Assembly: GCA_964364175.1 (NCBI GenBank)
Contig: CAYILR010000003.1
Span: 71,703-135,702 of the forward strand
Direction of reading: 5' to 3'
DNA from: CAYILR01 sp964364175
Lineage (GTDB): Bacteria > Bdellovibrionota > UBA1018
Length of the DNA stretch: 64,000 bases
The stretch's first letter is position 1; each line of letters starts with the position of its first letter. This document shows, in pieces, positions 25,980 to 34,990 of the stretch. The notes below the pieces were generated by a model. The model worked only from the letters and a program-made list of their open reading frames with translations. It did not search any database and was not told the DNA's origin. Made by a program: the position numbers and the translations under genes.

Positions 25980-26862
25980 ATTTATTTCTAAAGTAAGTAT
26001 TAATCAAATCAATTTCAGATTGACTCAACAGTCGGGTCCAAATCAATACTTCTGAAATGTATCCGTTCATATAATTTGAGCCGTCATACCCCAACATAAA
26101 ATCTCCTGACAAATTAATAGAACTACCCACTGAAGTCGTCGACTGAGCTCCTAAACCAGAAATATCCAGCGTCAAGTTCGTGCTTGTGCTGTCCCAAGTC
26201 GTTCTAAAAATGTGAAAATTCGAATCTAAATTAATGGTTGGAACCGCATAACTTGCTCCCCTACAAAGTCCGGCTTGCGTGAACGTCGTAGCTCCTCCTA
26301 GAAACATCGAATCATAAGTCGCACAGGTAATATTAGCGGGAAAATTCGAATTCATCCAATAAATGCCAGTACCCGCTAACTGGCTTTTTGCAATCACGAA
26401 CGACGTAAAACCAGTCACAGTCGTACTCAAACCCGAGGCAGCCTGAGCAACAAATTTATCGATTGCAGCATCAAAGTGAACAGCCGGCGTAGAATTTGGG
26501 CCCGCAGAAGTATAGTAAACAGGAGTACTCACAGGAGTCAGAGCACCCAACGAAGAATCGACAGCATTATTCCATGCCAGTGTAATCGTCTGTCCATAGT
26601 CCATACCCTGAGTTCCAAAGTACTCAGCACGATACCACGCCACCAAACCAGAAATTTGATTGGGACTAAACGGAAGCGCACTACTTGCAGAAGGAGCTGG
26701 AGTGACCGTAGGCGATGTAGACACAGATGCCTTCGGCGAAGAAATCGTCTTATCCGTATCCAACCCTTTTCCGCACCGATTGAGCGCAATTGGCGTAACC
26801 ACAATAGATGCTGCAATCAACCCCACTAGGGCATTTCTTTTTTTTAGTATTTTATCCTTCAT
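25969..26862 (-). CDS. LamG-like exported protein, paralogue 3
   Basis: 297 residues. A hydrophobic N-terminus ends in ALNRCGKGLDTDKT, a motif shared by all three neighbours, then a Ser/Thr/Pro linker and a jelly-roll domain: ISGLVAWYRAEYFG, FHIFRTTWD, SGDFMLGYDGSNYMNGYISEVLIWTRLLSQSEIDLIN and the C-terminus YFRNKYGL. The Cys sits after Arg, so a standard lipobox is not met. Concanavalin-type domains of this kind bind glycans or proteins on the cell surface. The last 11 bases overlap the methylmalonyl-CoA mutase start, implying coupling. Confidence 0.8.
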   Translation of the reverse strand: MKDKILKKRNALVGLIAASIVVTPIALNRCGKGLDTDKTISSPKASVSTSPTVTPAPSASSALPFSPNQISGLVAWYRAEYFGTQGMDYGQTITLAWNNAVDSSLGALTPVSTPVYYTSAGPNSTPAVHFDAAIDKFVAQAASGLSTTVTGFTSFVIAKSQLAGTGIYWMNSNFPANITCATYDSMFLGGATTFTQAGLCRGASYAVPTINLDSNFHIFRTTWDSTSTNLTLDISGLGAQSTTSVGSSINLSGDFMLGYDGSNYMNGYISEVLIWTRLLSQSEIDLINTYFRNKYGL

Positions 26863-26883
26863 CTTAAATCACTTTGACTCGGT

Positions 26884-27810
26884 CTACAGTCCATACTTAT
26901 CTCTAAAATAAGTGTTCATCGTGTTGATCTCCGATTGGTCCAACGTTCTCAACCAAATCAGCACCTCTGCAATATCTCCGTTCATCGTATTTGAGCCGTC
27001 AAAGCCAACGATAAAGTCCCCCGACAAATTCACTGGACCGGGATTGGTAACAATCGACTGAGCACTCGATCCCGAAACTTCAAGCACAAGGTAGGTACTC
27101 GAATTCTCCCAAGTCACCTTAAAAAGATGAAATCCATTATCCAAATTAATAGTCGGACTATTGAAATTTACAGCTCTGCAATAACCTGCTCGTATTAATG
27201 TTGTACCCCCTCCTAATATCATCGAATCATCAGTAGGAAGAGCAATTGCTGGGCCACCTGGAAACAAAGAGCTCATCCAATAAAGACCGCTTCCTGTTCC
27301 TACAGCATTTTTTGCAACAACATATCCTGTAAAACCAGTCACAGATGTACTTAGGCCAGACGCATTTTGAGACGTAAATTTATCGGGACCGGCGCTATTG
27401 AACCGAACAGCAGGTTTTTGGTTCGGACCACTCGACTGATAAAACGTGGGATTCCCTGACGCGATGAGAGCCCCTAGAGTAGAACTAGCGGCATTTGGCC
27501 AAGTAGCACCTGCCAGAGATGCTCCATCCTGAACCGCATGCTCTGCAAAATATTCAGCTCTAAACCATGCCACCAGCCCAGGAATTTTCGTCGGATTAAA
27601 CGGGCTCTCGACACTGACCGAAGGTGTCGGGGTCACTGATGGTTTAACGGACACAGTCGTCGATGGCGAAGTCAGCGTCTTGTCTGTATCCAACCCTTTT
27701 CCACATCGATTCAACGCAAGAGGAGTCACTGCAACCACCAAGGCAATCATCCCCACCAAAGCATTTCGCTTCTGCAAAACCTTGCTGCGGATTTTCTGCA
27801 TCTTCGTCAT
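26884..27810 (-). CDS. LamG-like exported protein, paralogue 2
   Basis: 308 residues, a close paralogue of the product of 25969-26862: same ALNRCGKGLDTDKT membrane-exit motif, a Val/Pro/Thr linker (VSVKPSVTPTPSVSVES), IPGLVAWFRAEYFA, FIVGFDGSNTMNGDIAEVLIWLRTLDQSEINTMN and the ending YFRDKYGL. The start ATG overlaps the stop of the preceding paralogue by four bases (ATGA type). A 21-bp gap separates it from the next one. Binding partner unknown. Confidence 0.8.
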   Translation of the reverse strand: MTKMQKIRSKVLQKRNALVGMIALVVAVTPLALNRCGKGLDTDKTLTSPSTTVSVKPSVTPTPSVSVESPFNPTKIPGLVAWFRAEYFAEHAVQDGASLAGATWPNAASSTLGALIASGNPTFYQSSGPNQKPAVRFNSAGPDKFTSQNASGLSTSVTGFTGYVVAKNAVGTGSGLYWMSSLFPGGPAIALPTDDSMILGGGTTLIRAGYCRAVNFNSPTINLDNGFHLFKVTWENSSTYLVLEVSGSSAQSIVTNPGPVNLSGDFIVGFDGSNTMNGDIAEVLIWLRTLDQSEINTMNTYFRDKYGL

Positions 27811-28700
27811 AGCGCGTATTTTTTCTTGAGATAGTCGAGCACGTAGTTTTGCTCACCCCAATCCAATGCCCTCGGGTACGCGATCAATTCAGCAATATCT
27901 CCAGTCAAAGCAGAACTATAATCCCACCCCAAATACACTGCTCCAGACAAATCCAATGGACCTGCGATTCCACTGGCTATCGTACCTGATGGACCTCCGT
28001 AGATTGACGCATATAACTCAGTGCCTGACGATAATGGATTCCATACGCCGATAAAAATATGAAAATTAGCATCCGTCACTAAACCAGGCATTGCAGTAAA
28101 ATTAGCCGGAGCTGCCTCACTCACCTCAGTTTCAATAGCACCAGTGGCTCCTGTAAATCGAAAAAAATCTGTCGAATTCGCTGTCAAGGCAACCCCGCCT
28201 GCAACACCAAAAAAAGCTCCCGGACCTGCATTCTTTTTTCCAACAACAAACAAAGTCACACCCGGAGCAGCACTGCTAAATCCCGCCGTTCCGGTATTTG
28301 CGAAATAAGTACCATTCAAAGAAACACAAGGCCGAGCATTCGGCGCAGAAGCAGAACGGTAATTGATCGCTGCTGTATTCGCCGCTACCACAGGAGTGCC
28401 ATCCCCAGTCGCAGCATTCGGCCATCCGATTCCCACACCGATAGTTTGTCCATCCGTATACCCCTGCCCACCAAAATACTCCGCTTTGTACCAGAGTCTC
28501 AAATTGGCAACTTTATCCGGACTCGCATCCGTAGGCAGGACACTATACGAGGGAGTAACATTCGGCCCATTACTCTTGGCCCCTGCATAACCCACCTTCA
28601 ACGTCTTATCCGTATCCAAACCCGCCCCACACCGCTGCATCGCCAACGGCGCCGACACTACCAAAACCGCCACCAGAAAAAACAAACTCTGCTTTCTCAT
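27807..28700 (-). CDS. LamG-like exported protein, paralogue 1
   Basis: 297 residues, the most diverged of the three. It starts with a signal-like MRKQSLFFLVAVLVVSAPLAMQRCGAGLDTDKT and has VANLRLWYKAEYFGGQG, FVVGKKN and YLGWDYSSALTGDIAELIAYPRALDWGEQ before the end YLKKKYAL. The domain is a concanavalin-like jelly roll. It lies 29 bp behind the biotin carrier gene on the same strand, so it is probably transcribed with the carboxylase genes. Confidence 0.78.
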   Translation of the reverse strand: MRKQSLFFLVAVLVVSAPLAMQRCGAGLDTDKTLKVGYAGAKSNGPNVTPSYSVLPTDASPDKVANLRLWYKAEYFGGQGYTDGQTIGVGIGWPNAATGDGTPVVAANTAAINYRSASAPNARPCVSLNGTYFANTGTAGFSSAAPGVTLFVVGKKNAGPGAFFGVAGGVALTANSTDFFRFTGATGAIETEVSEAAPANFTAMPGLVTDANFHIFIGVWNPLSSGTELYASIYGGPSGTIASGIAGPLDLSGAVYLGWDYSSALTGDIAELIAYPRALDWGEQNYVLDYLKKKYAL

Positions 28701-28729
28701 TTTTCTCTCACCTCGTCCGAACCCAAAAT

Positions 28730-29275
28730 CTATTCCAAAATCAACAGATCTGCCCCGCTATCCACAGCCTGCCCTTCGACAACTTTTACTTCCTTCACAC
28801 GGCCCATTCCTAGAGCACGGATCTCATTCTCCATCTTCATGGCTTCCATGACAATCAAAGGTTGGTCTTTTTGAATTTCCTGCCCGACTTTGACCATCAC
28901 ACGCACGATTTTCCCAGGCATCTGCGCACGGACTCGCGTGCCCTTTTTCTTCTGCTGCGATTGTTGAGCAGCACCCGCCTCAGCCTCACCCGCATTCATC
29001 CAACGCAAATCGCGCCAAACCCGACTTCCCACCCGCTCCGTCAATGTCACGGTCGGTACACCATCATCATTTCGTTCGCGCATCCAATTCAAAACCTGCA
29101 CTCCGCTCGGTAGCTCAACCAAAATTCCTTCACCGTCGCGCTTCCAGCTAATCGTCCAAGGGCCTTGACCATCCACCATCACCGAAGCATGGCCTTCATT
29201 GCCCTGAGGAATACTCAGCCACTCGATCCGCTGAGATCCCACTTGCCCGCTCCATTTTGCCGAGACAGAATTCAT
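28730..29275 (-). CDS. Biotin carboxyl carrier protein of propionyl-CoA-type carboxylase
   Basis: 181 residues. The C-terminal biotinyl domain has the acceptor MEAMKMEN with the biotinylated lysine at 147, preceded by a Gln/Lys-rich hinge (QQSQQKKKGTRVRAQMPGKIV). The N-terminal 95 residues resemble the BT (interaction) domain that normally ends the alpha subunit of propionyl-CoA carboxylase. The start overlaps the biotin carboxylase stop by four bases. So the alpha subunit, one chain in most bacteria, is split here into carboxylase and BT-carrier genes. Confidence 0.9.
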   Translation of the reverse strand: MNSVSAKWSGQVGSQRIEWLSIPQGNEGHASVMVDGQGPWTISWKRDGEGILVELPSGVQVLNWMRERNDDGVPTVTLTERVGSRVWRDLRWMNAGEAEAGAAQQSQQKKKGTRVRAQMPGKIVRVMVKVGQEIQKDQPLIVMEAMKMENEIRALGMGRVKEVKVVEGQAVDSGADLLILE

Positions 29276-30813
29276 GTGCGTGTGATCCCTTCTTGTCGAG
29301 CGCGAGCGGCCCAGCCAGAAACAGAATTGGGTGCCACAGCCACAGAAGATCCGTTCAAGTGAGCCTTGTCTATAGTTTGAACCAACGCAGCCACCAACGC
29401 CATCTCACGAGAAGGCGGGGTTGGATCATCACGCGTTAAATCCGGATGGTTCGCAATCAGATCAGTGGTCGTATCACCACCTCTCACCACCTCGTTGCGA
29501 ACGAGTTTCTGCAAAAACGAAAGATTCGTCCGCAGCGAACCTTTTCGAAACCCTTGTTCATCGCGCGGAGATTCCACTCGAACCTCATCTAAAGCCACAC
29601 GCAAGCGATCCACTGCCGCATCCCGCGTCTGCCCCCAAACCGAAACCTTGGCGATCATTGGGTCATAGTGAAGGCTCACCTCACCCGGTCCGGTAAAAGC
29701 CGTATCCACTCGCACAAAAGGCCCCGATGGAAACGCAATGCGCCCAATCGGTCCAGGTGCCGGCAAAAATGTTTTGGGATCCTCTGCGTACAATCGCACC
29801 TCGATCGCGCTTCCTCGACGTTCCGGCACCGCTGGCAACTTCATCTCACCACACGCCAAAAGCAACTGCCAAGCAACGAGATCCACACCCGTCACCCACT
29901 CCGTCACCGGGTGTTCGACTTGCAACCGAGTATTCATTTCAAGGAAATAAAAATTCCCCTGACCATCGACAATGAACTCAAAAGTTCCAGCTCCAGCGTA
30001 CTTCACATGACAGGCCACACGAACAGCGGCCTCTGACATTTTTTCACGCGTCTTTGGATGTTTTTCCAAAATTGGAGAAGGCGATTCTTCCCAAACTTTT
30101 TGGTGCCGACGCTGAATCGAACACTCGCGCTCACCCAGGTGAATCGCACCGCCCTTGCCATCCCCAAAAACCTGAATTTCTACATGATGAGGCTGTAAAA
30201 TGAATTTCTCGACATACATCGATCCATCCCCGAATGCTCCGAGCGCCTCCCGCGAAGCGCCCTCAAATGCCGAAGCAATTTCGGACTCAGCATCTACACG
30301 CCTCATCCCTTTACCACCGCCGCCTGCCGCCGCCTTGAGCAAAACAGGATAGCCAATTTCCTTCGCCACGCGAGCCGCCTCGGTCCCATCCTTCACTGCG
30401 CCCTTGCTTCCAGGAACACCGGGAACCTTCAAAGCACTGATCGTTTCACGCGCGCGGATTTTATCTCCCATCACGCGCATGCTATCCGCCGATGGCCCGA
30501 CAAAAATCAACCCAGCCTTCTCGCAGGCTTCCACAAAATGTGCACGCTCCGACAAAAATCCATATCCGGGATGAACATACTTCGCGCCCGTCTTGCGAGC
30601 CGCTGCGATCACTTTCTCCACGTTGAGATAGCTATCCTTAGGAGCCGCCCCCCCGATCCAAACCGATTGATCACAATGCCAAGGGTGCTCCGCCCATCGA
30701 TCGGCGTCAGAATAAAGCCCCACTGTAGAAAATCCCAAAGCCTTGCAAGTTCGCGCGATGCGGATCGCAATTTCACCGCGATTCGCAATCAGGACTCCGC
30801 CTCGATTCTTCAT
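29272..30813 (-). CDS. Biotin carboxylase subunit of propionyl-CoA-type carboxylase
   Basis: 513 residues. It carboxylates biotin with ATP and bicarbonate. Visible: VLIANRGEIAIRIART, YVHPGYGFLSE, the ATP-grasp glycine loop AAAGGGGKGMR, RECSIQRRHQKV, FEFIVDG, EMNTRLQVEHPVTE with the catalytic region, and the C-terminal GRIAFPSGPFVRVDTAF. About 50 residues longer than AccC, as expected for the acyl-CoA carboxylase type. ATGA overlaps join it to both neighbours. Confidence 0.92.
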   Translation of the reverse strand: MKNRGGVLIANRGEIAIRIARTCKALGFSTVGLYSDADRWAEHPWHCDQSVWIGGAAPKDSYLNVEKVIAAARKTGAKYVHPGYGFLSERAHFVEACEKAGLIFVGPSADSMRVMGDKIRARETISALKVPGVPGSKGAVKDGTEAARVAKEIGYPVLLKAAAGGGGKGMRRVDAESEIASAFEGASREALGAFGDGSMYVEKFILQPHHVEIQVFGDGKGGAIHLGERECSIQRRHQKVWEESPSPILEKHPKTREKMSEAAVRVACHVKYAGAGTFEFIVDGQGNFYFLEMNTRLQVEHPVTEWVTGVDLVAWQLLLACGEMKLPAVPERRGSAIEVRLYAEDPKTFLPAPGPIGRIAFPSGPFVRVDTAFTGPGEVSLHYDPMIAKVSVWGQTRDAAVDRLRVALDEVRVESPRDEQGFRKGSLRTNLSFLQKLVRNEVVRGGDTTTDLIANHPDLTRDDPTPPSREMALVAALVQTIDKAHLNGSSVAVAPNSVSGWAARARQEGITRT

Positions 30814-32369
30814 AGCGGAATATTCCCGTGTTTCCGGGGAGGAGTTTTCTCGCGTTTACCCTCCACCGCTTTCAATCCCTGAATCAGCTGACGACGCGTC
30901 TCCTCGGGAACAATGATCTCATCCACAAACCCTAGCTCAGCCGCCTTGTAGGGATTCGCAAAAGTGCTACGGTACAACTCCACCAAGCGGGCTCTCTCCT
31001 CAACCACGCGCCCCGCTTTCTCAGCTGCCAAAATTTCTTTTCTATAAAGAATGTTGATCGCACCCTCGGGGCCCATCACTGCGATCTCCGCAGTAGGATA
31101 TACGAAATTAAGATCCGCGCGAATATGCTTCGATGCCATCACGTCGTACGCACCGCCATAGGCCTTGCGTGTGATCACGGTCAGCTTCGGCACCGTGGCT
31201 TCCGCAAATGCGTACAGCAATTTCGCACCATGCTTGATGATCCCGCCGTGCTCCTGCTTCGTTCCCGGCAAAAATCCTGGTACATCAACAAACGTAATCA
31301 GCGGAATATTAAATGAATCACAGAACCGCACAAAACGAGCTGCCTTTACCGACGCTGCAATGTCCAAGCATCCCGCCAGGTGATCCGGTTGATTGCCCAC
31401 AATTCCAACGACGCGTCCATCCAGTCGCGCATAGCCAATAACGATATTGCGCGCATAGGCCTCCTGCACTTCCAGAAATCGTCCATCATCCACGACATCC
31501 GCAATAATCCGCCGCATATCGTAGGGTTTGTTGGACGAATCCGGCAGAATTTTTGGAATTTCCAAACACTGCCGATCTGGTGAATCTGCAGGTTGAGTCC
31601 GTGGAGCCAAATCCAAATTATTCGAGGGCAAAAATCCGATCAGTTCCCGAACCGCTTCGAGACAGCTGCGCTCGTCGGGGCGAACCATATGTGTAACACC
31701 ACTTTTTTCCGCATGTGCATCCGCACCACCCAATGCTTCCTTCGTCACATCCTCGTGCGTGACGGTTTTGATCACATCCGGCCCCGTTACAAACATGTAC
31801 GAAGTATTTTCAACCATGAAAATAAAATCCGTCATCGCAGGACTGTAAACCGCACCCCCCGCACAAGGTCCCAGAATCACGCTGATCTGTGGAATCACTC
31901 CGCTCGCTTGAACATTCCGCCAAAAAATCTCAGCATATCCACCGAGACTCTCCACGCCCTCTTGAATCCGCGCACCGCCCGAATCGTTCAGCCCAATGAT
32001 GGGACAACCCGCCTTCAAAGCCAGGTCCATCACCTTGCAAATTTTAGATGCATGAGCCCCCGAGAGAGAACCCCCAAAAACCGTGAAGTCCTGGGAGAAA
32101 ACATACATCGTACGGCCCTGAATCGTTCCGTATCCCGTGACCACACCATCGCTCAGGAATTTCTGATCCTGCATCCCGAAATCCGTGCAGCGATGAGTGA
32201 CATATTTATCTAATTCCACGAAACTGCCCGGATCGAGCAGGAGATTCACTCGCTCACGCGCCGTCAACTTTCCGGCGGCGTGTTGCTTCGCAATTCGATC
32301 TTCACCACCCCCGAGCTCCGAAAGACGTTCCTTTTCGGCCAGCTGCTGGAGCTTTTCCTGATAGTTCAT
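30810..32369 (-). CDS. Acyl-CoA (propionyl-CoA) carboxylase, carboxyltransferase subunit
   Basis: 519 residues. It moves the carboxyl group from biotin to propionyl-CoA to give methylmalonyl-CoA. The crotonase-fold halves are both present: AAGKLTARERVNLLLDPGSFVE, GLNDSGGARIQEGVESLGGY with the oxyanion glycines, GPCAGGAVYSPAMTDF and, in the second half, FVDVPGFLPGTKQEHGGIIKHGAKLLYA and KAYGGAYDVM. Length fits PccB. First gene of the operon that ends with the mutase; the next gene overlaps its stop by four bases. Specificity for propionyl-CoA is inferred from the mutase gene. Confidence 0.93.
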   Translation of the reverse strand: MNYQEKLQQLAEKERLSELGGGEDRIAKQHAAGKLTARERVNLLLDPGSFVELDKYVTHRCTDFGMQDQKFLSDGVVTGYGTIQGRTMYVFSQDFTVFGGSLSGAHASKICKVMDLALKAGCPIIGLNDSGGARIQEGVESLGGYAEIFWRNVQASGVIPQISVILGPCAGGAVYSPAMTDFIFMVENTSYMFVTGPDVIKTVTHEDVTKEALGGADAHAEKSGVTHMVRPDERSCLEAVRELIGFLPSNNLDLAPRTQPADSPDRQCLEIPKILPDSSNKPYDMRRIIADVVDDGRFLEVQEAYARNIVIGYARLDGRVVGIVGNQPDHLAGCLDIAASVKAARFVRFCDSFNIPLITFVDVPGFLPGTKQEHGGIIKHGAKLLYAFAEATVPKLTVITRKAYGGAYDVMASKHIRADLNFVYPTAEIAVMGPEGAINILYRKEILAAEKAGRVVEERARLVELYRSTFANPYKAAELGFVDEIIVPEETRRQLIQGLKAVEGKREKTPPRKHGNIPL

Positions 32370-32433
32370 TTATTTTGGATACTCGAATCCTAGATCAAAG
32401 TCAGCAATAGAGTTACCCTAAGATGGAGGACTA

Positions 32434-33126
32434 TTGAGACTGAGACGCTACATCCGGGTCGCTGTCATGGGGTGGTTTTTATTTTTAGTGGGAACTGCGC
32501 AAGCAGGTGGGCCGGGGTTCGTGGAAACAGGCTTGGGTATCGATCAAATGATCGGCGGAAAACCCTACTTCGAAGACGCTCCTGGAGTCTCGGGTTTCGG
32601 CAGCCAGCTCAGTCTCGCAATTGGACTCGACACCAGCCACTGGTACCGAAGACCCAAGCCAATTTGGGTTCATTTTGGAGTCTGGGCGCAACTGGATATG
32701 ATGAGCAACGCGCTCAGTAACGGTACACTGAACTCACTCAACTTTGGCGCCCTCTATCCCTTCGCTCGCGTTCATGTGAAACAGGTTTTTCTCACCGTCG
32801 GCGGCTCACCTTTCCTATTCTCGTCCGAAGGGGTAGACGCCAGCTTGACAGGCATGAAAATGAAAACCAGCTTTATCGGACTCCTGGTTCAAGCCGGATA
32901 CGAATGGGAAATCACACCCGAAGTTTCCATGCTGTTCGCTGGACAAAACCAAACCGCGTTCCGAGGCAAAGCCGGACCCAGTCCATCCGCTCTCTACGCA
33001 GCCACGCTTTCCTTCCGATTTTTCCTATTCCCCGATTCCAGCTGGAAACGCCGCCGCCGCTACTATGGCGAGGACGAAGATCCATACCCAGGATGGCGTT
33101 ACCCCTACGGATGGCCGTTGCACTAG
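32434..33126 (+). CDS. Predicted outer-membrane beta-barrel protein
   Basis: 230 residues from a TTG with GGAGGA four bases ahead. A signal peptide (MGWFLFLVGTAQAG) is followed by alternating strands (GFVETGLGIDQMIGG, LSLAIGLDTSHWY, ATLSFRFFLFP), typical of small barrels. The basic, Tyr/Pro-rich tail after the last strand is unusual. Divergent from the carboxylase operon; convergent with the sigma-54 activator, with element C between. Confidence 0.7.
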   Translation: MRLRRYIRVAVMGWFLFLVGTAQAGGPGFVETGLGIDQMIGGKPYFEDAPGVSGFGSQLSLAIGLDTSHWYRRPKPIWVHFGVWAQLDMMSNALSNGTLNSLNFGALYPFARVHVKQVFLTVGGSPFLFSSEGVDASLTGMKMKTSFIGLLVQAGYEWEITPEVSMLFAGQNQTAFRGKAGPSPSALYAATLSFRFFLFPDSSWKRRRRYYGEDEDPYPGWRYPYGWPLH

Positions 33127-33303
33127 GTTATCTCCAAAATTCTTCAGAGATTTGGTAGTTGAATTGACTATTGATAAATTCACTCGAGATTTTTGTATCG
33201 AGTACCCGGTCCACGCCAGCCGGAGGCGATAGGCGTGAGCGCAGGAAGCGCGCAGCGGCGTACTCGATACAAAAATCTTGAGTGAATTCTGGCGATAACC
33301 TAG
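33123..33303 (+). repeat. Nested palindromic element C
   Basis: Inner arms 33177-33205 and 33260-33288 are 29 bases each with a single G.T position (33186 with 33279). The 54-nt core 33206-33259 is a variant of element B: CCGGT with AGCGG (one mismatch), CACGCC with GGCGTG, GCGC-AGGAA-GCGC. A second, outer inverted pair (33123-33135 and 33291-33303, CTAGGTTATC type) carries the stop codons of both convergent genes. The left side has about 39 extra bases between inner and outer arms. Confidence 0.85.
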
Positions 33304-34892
33304 GCGGCTTCGCCGTCGCCACCGGCCTCACGCATCAGCTTGCGCTTATCCAGGCCGTATTTGTCGACCTTCATGATGAGGCCAGCGCGTGAGATTCCCA
33401 GCTCTTTCGCCAATCGGCTCTTATTCCAGCCGGTGCGGCGCAGACCCTCTTTGATCATGGTCTTTTCGAGCTCTTCGAGAGCGTCTTTGAGTTTGCCCGC
33501 AACGCGAACACCTTGAATTTTTGTGTGATCACCAAAGTCGCGAATTCGCGGAGAGAGCATTTCGGCAGCAACCTTAGGATCATCACCCGACAAGACAATC
33601 AAGCGTTCCACTTCGTTCTCCAACTCCCGGATATTCCCGGGCCATGGATAATCAAATATTTTTTCCAGCGCGCGCTTGGCGAGAGTTTTCAGCGGCAATT
33701 GCTTTTCTTTGCATCCGCGTGCAACAAAATGATCCAGTAAAACCGGAATATCTTCTCGGCGATCCCGCAGTGGTGGCACCACGACATTGATCACGTTGAT
33801 TCGATAATATAAATCTTCTCGGAACAAACCCTGCTCAATCATGTCCTTGAGATCACGGTTCGTCGCCGCCACCACACGAACATCCACTTTGCGCTGCTCG
33901 GTCCCCCCGACCGGAGTCAGAGTCCCTTCCTGCAAAACCCGCAAGAGCTTTACTTGCATTGTGGGCGACATATCCCCGATCTCATCAAGGAATAAAGTTC
34001 CCTTGTCAGCAGTCTCAAATAAACCTTTTTTATCTTTCACAGCGCCCGTAAACGACCCTCTGACGTGACCAAACAACTCACTGTCCAAAAGATTTTCGTT
34101 GAACGCCGAGCAGTTGACCGTCACAAATTGCGCTTCTTTGCGAGGAGAATTGAAGTGAATCGCGCGAGCGATCAACTCCTTACCAGTTCCGTTCTCCCCT
34201 TGAATCAAAACCGTGGATTCGGATGTTTTGATTTTATCGAGCAAGGAATACAGCGCCTGCATGGGTTTGGATTTTCCGATCATCGAGCCATAACTATAGC
34301 GGTTCCCGAGTTCGCTGTTGAGCTGATCGATGCGCTCCTCGCGTTTGGTAATCTCCGCGTGGAAAGCCATGATCTCCTGTGCAACCAAATCCACCAATTC
34401 GAAAAAATATTTCCGGTCCGTATCGGTGAAGGGCTTCATTTTAGCAATCGCGCCCTCAAAAGAACCCGCGTCCAGCCCCTGCGACGCGGCCCATGATTTT
34501 GCCTTCGTCAAAGCCTGAGCGCTCAAAGGCTTCTCAATAAATGAATAAGCCACCACGCTTCCCAAGAACTCATTTCCTACACTGACTTTAGATACAGTAA
34601 ATTTCTCAAATCCCATCGGACCATCTAGAGTGAGACTCGCACCCGCAGTATGTTTATAAATTTTCTCGTTAGCCTGCGCACACGCGTCTAAAATCCATTT
34701 CCGTCCTTTTTCCTGCGATAGGAGTGCAGCGCAAAGTGGATTTTTGAATTCCTTCTGACGATCCAAGGCATCGTAGTTTCGGACCTGCCCTCTTTCGTCG
34801 ACAAAGAAAATTTCAGTGTTAAACCACTGAGCCAAAATCGCTTCAAGCTTCCGAATCACATGAATGTGTTTGAGATCTTCCCAATTCACCAT
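33300..34892 (-). CDS. Sigma-54-dependent transcriptional activator with PocR-like sensor domain
   Basis: 530 residues. The N-terminal 160 residues look like a PocR-type ligand domain (KLEAILAQWFNTEIFFVDERGQV, then Cys-containing helices). The AAA+ domain has Walker A GENGTGKE (about 232), a loop-1 motif GSFTGA in place of GAFTGA, Walker B GTLFLDEIGD and the arginine finger region FREDLYYRI. A Fis-type helix-turn-helix ends the chain (NKSRLAKELGISRAGL). It would activate RpoN promoters such as those at 1091 and 2601. It lacks a receiver domain, so control is by ligand rather than phosphorylation. Confidence 0.93.
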   Translation of the reverse strand: MVNWEDLKHIHVIRKLEAILAQWFNTEIFFVDERGQVRNYDALDRQKEFKNPLCAALLSQEKGRKWILDACAQANEKIYKHTAGASLTLDGPMGFEKFTVSKVSVGNEFLGSVVAYSFIEKPLSAQALTKAKSWAASQGLDAGSFEGAIAKMKPFTDTDRKYFFELVDLVAQEIMAFHAEITKREERIDQLNSELGNRYSYGSMIGKSKPMQALYSLLDKIKTSESTVLIQGENGTGKELIARAIHFNSPRKEAQFVTVNCSAFNENLLDSELFGHVRGSFTGAVKDKKGLFETADKGTLFLDEIGDMSPTMQVKLLRVLQEGTLTPVGGTEQRKVDVRVVAATNRDLKDMIEQGLFREDLYYRINVINVVVPPLRDRREDIPVLLDHFVARGCKEKQLPLKTLAKRALEKIFDYPWPGNIRELENEVERLIVLSGDDPKVAAEMLSPRIRDFGDHTKIQGVRVAGKLKDALEELEKTMIKEGLRRTGWNKSRLAKELGISRAGLIMKVDKYGLDKRKLMREAGGDGEAA

Positions 34893-34990
34893 GACTCACT
34901 TGTCGGCAGAACCTGACTAAAGTTTAAGCATATTGATGATATTTTTGACGGTAATGGATTTTCATCAGTAATTCCGACTCAATAGCGCAG

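Noticed and set aside
25969..28700. LamG-like proteins as standard lipoproteins
   Set aside because: The cysteine after the hydrophobic stretch is preceded by Arg (NRC or QRC), which does not fit the lipobox; export is likely but lipidation is not supported.
31593..32213. 206-codon plus-strand frame opposite the carboxyltransferase gene
   Set aside because: Shadow of a well-conserved enzyme with Arg/His/Thr-rich composition and no ribosome site.
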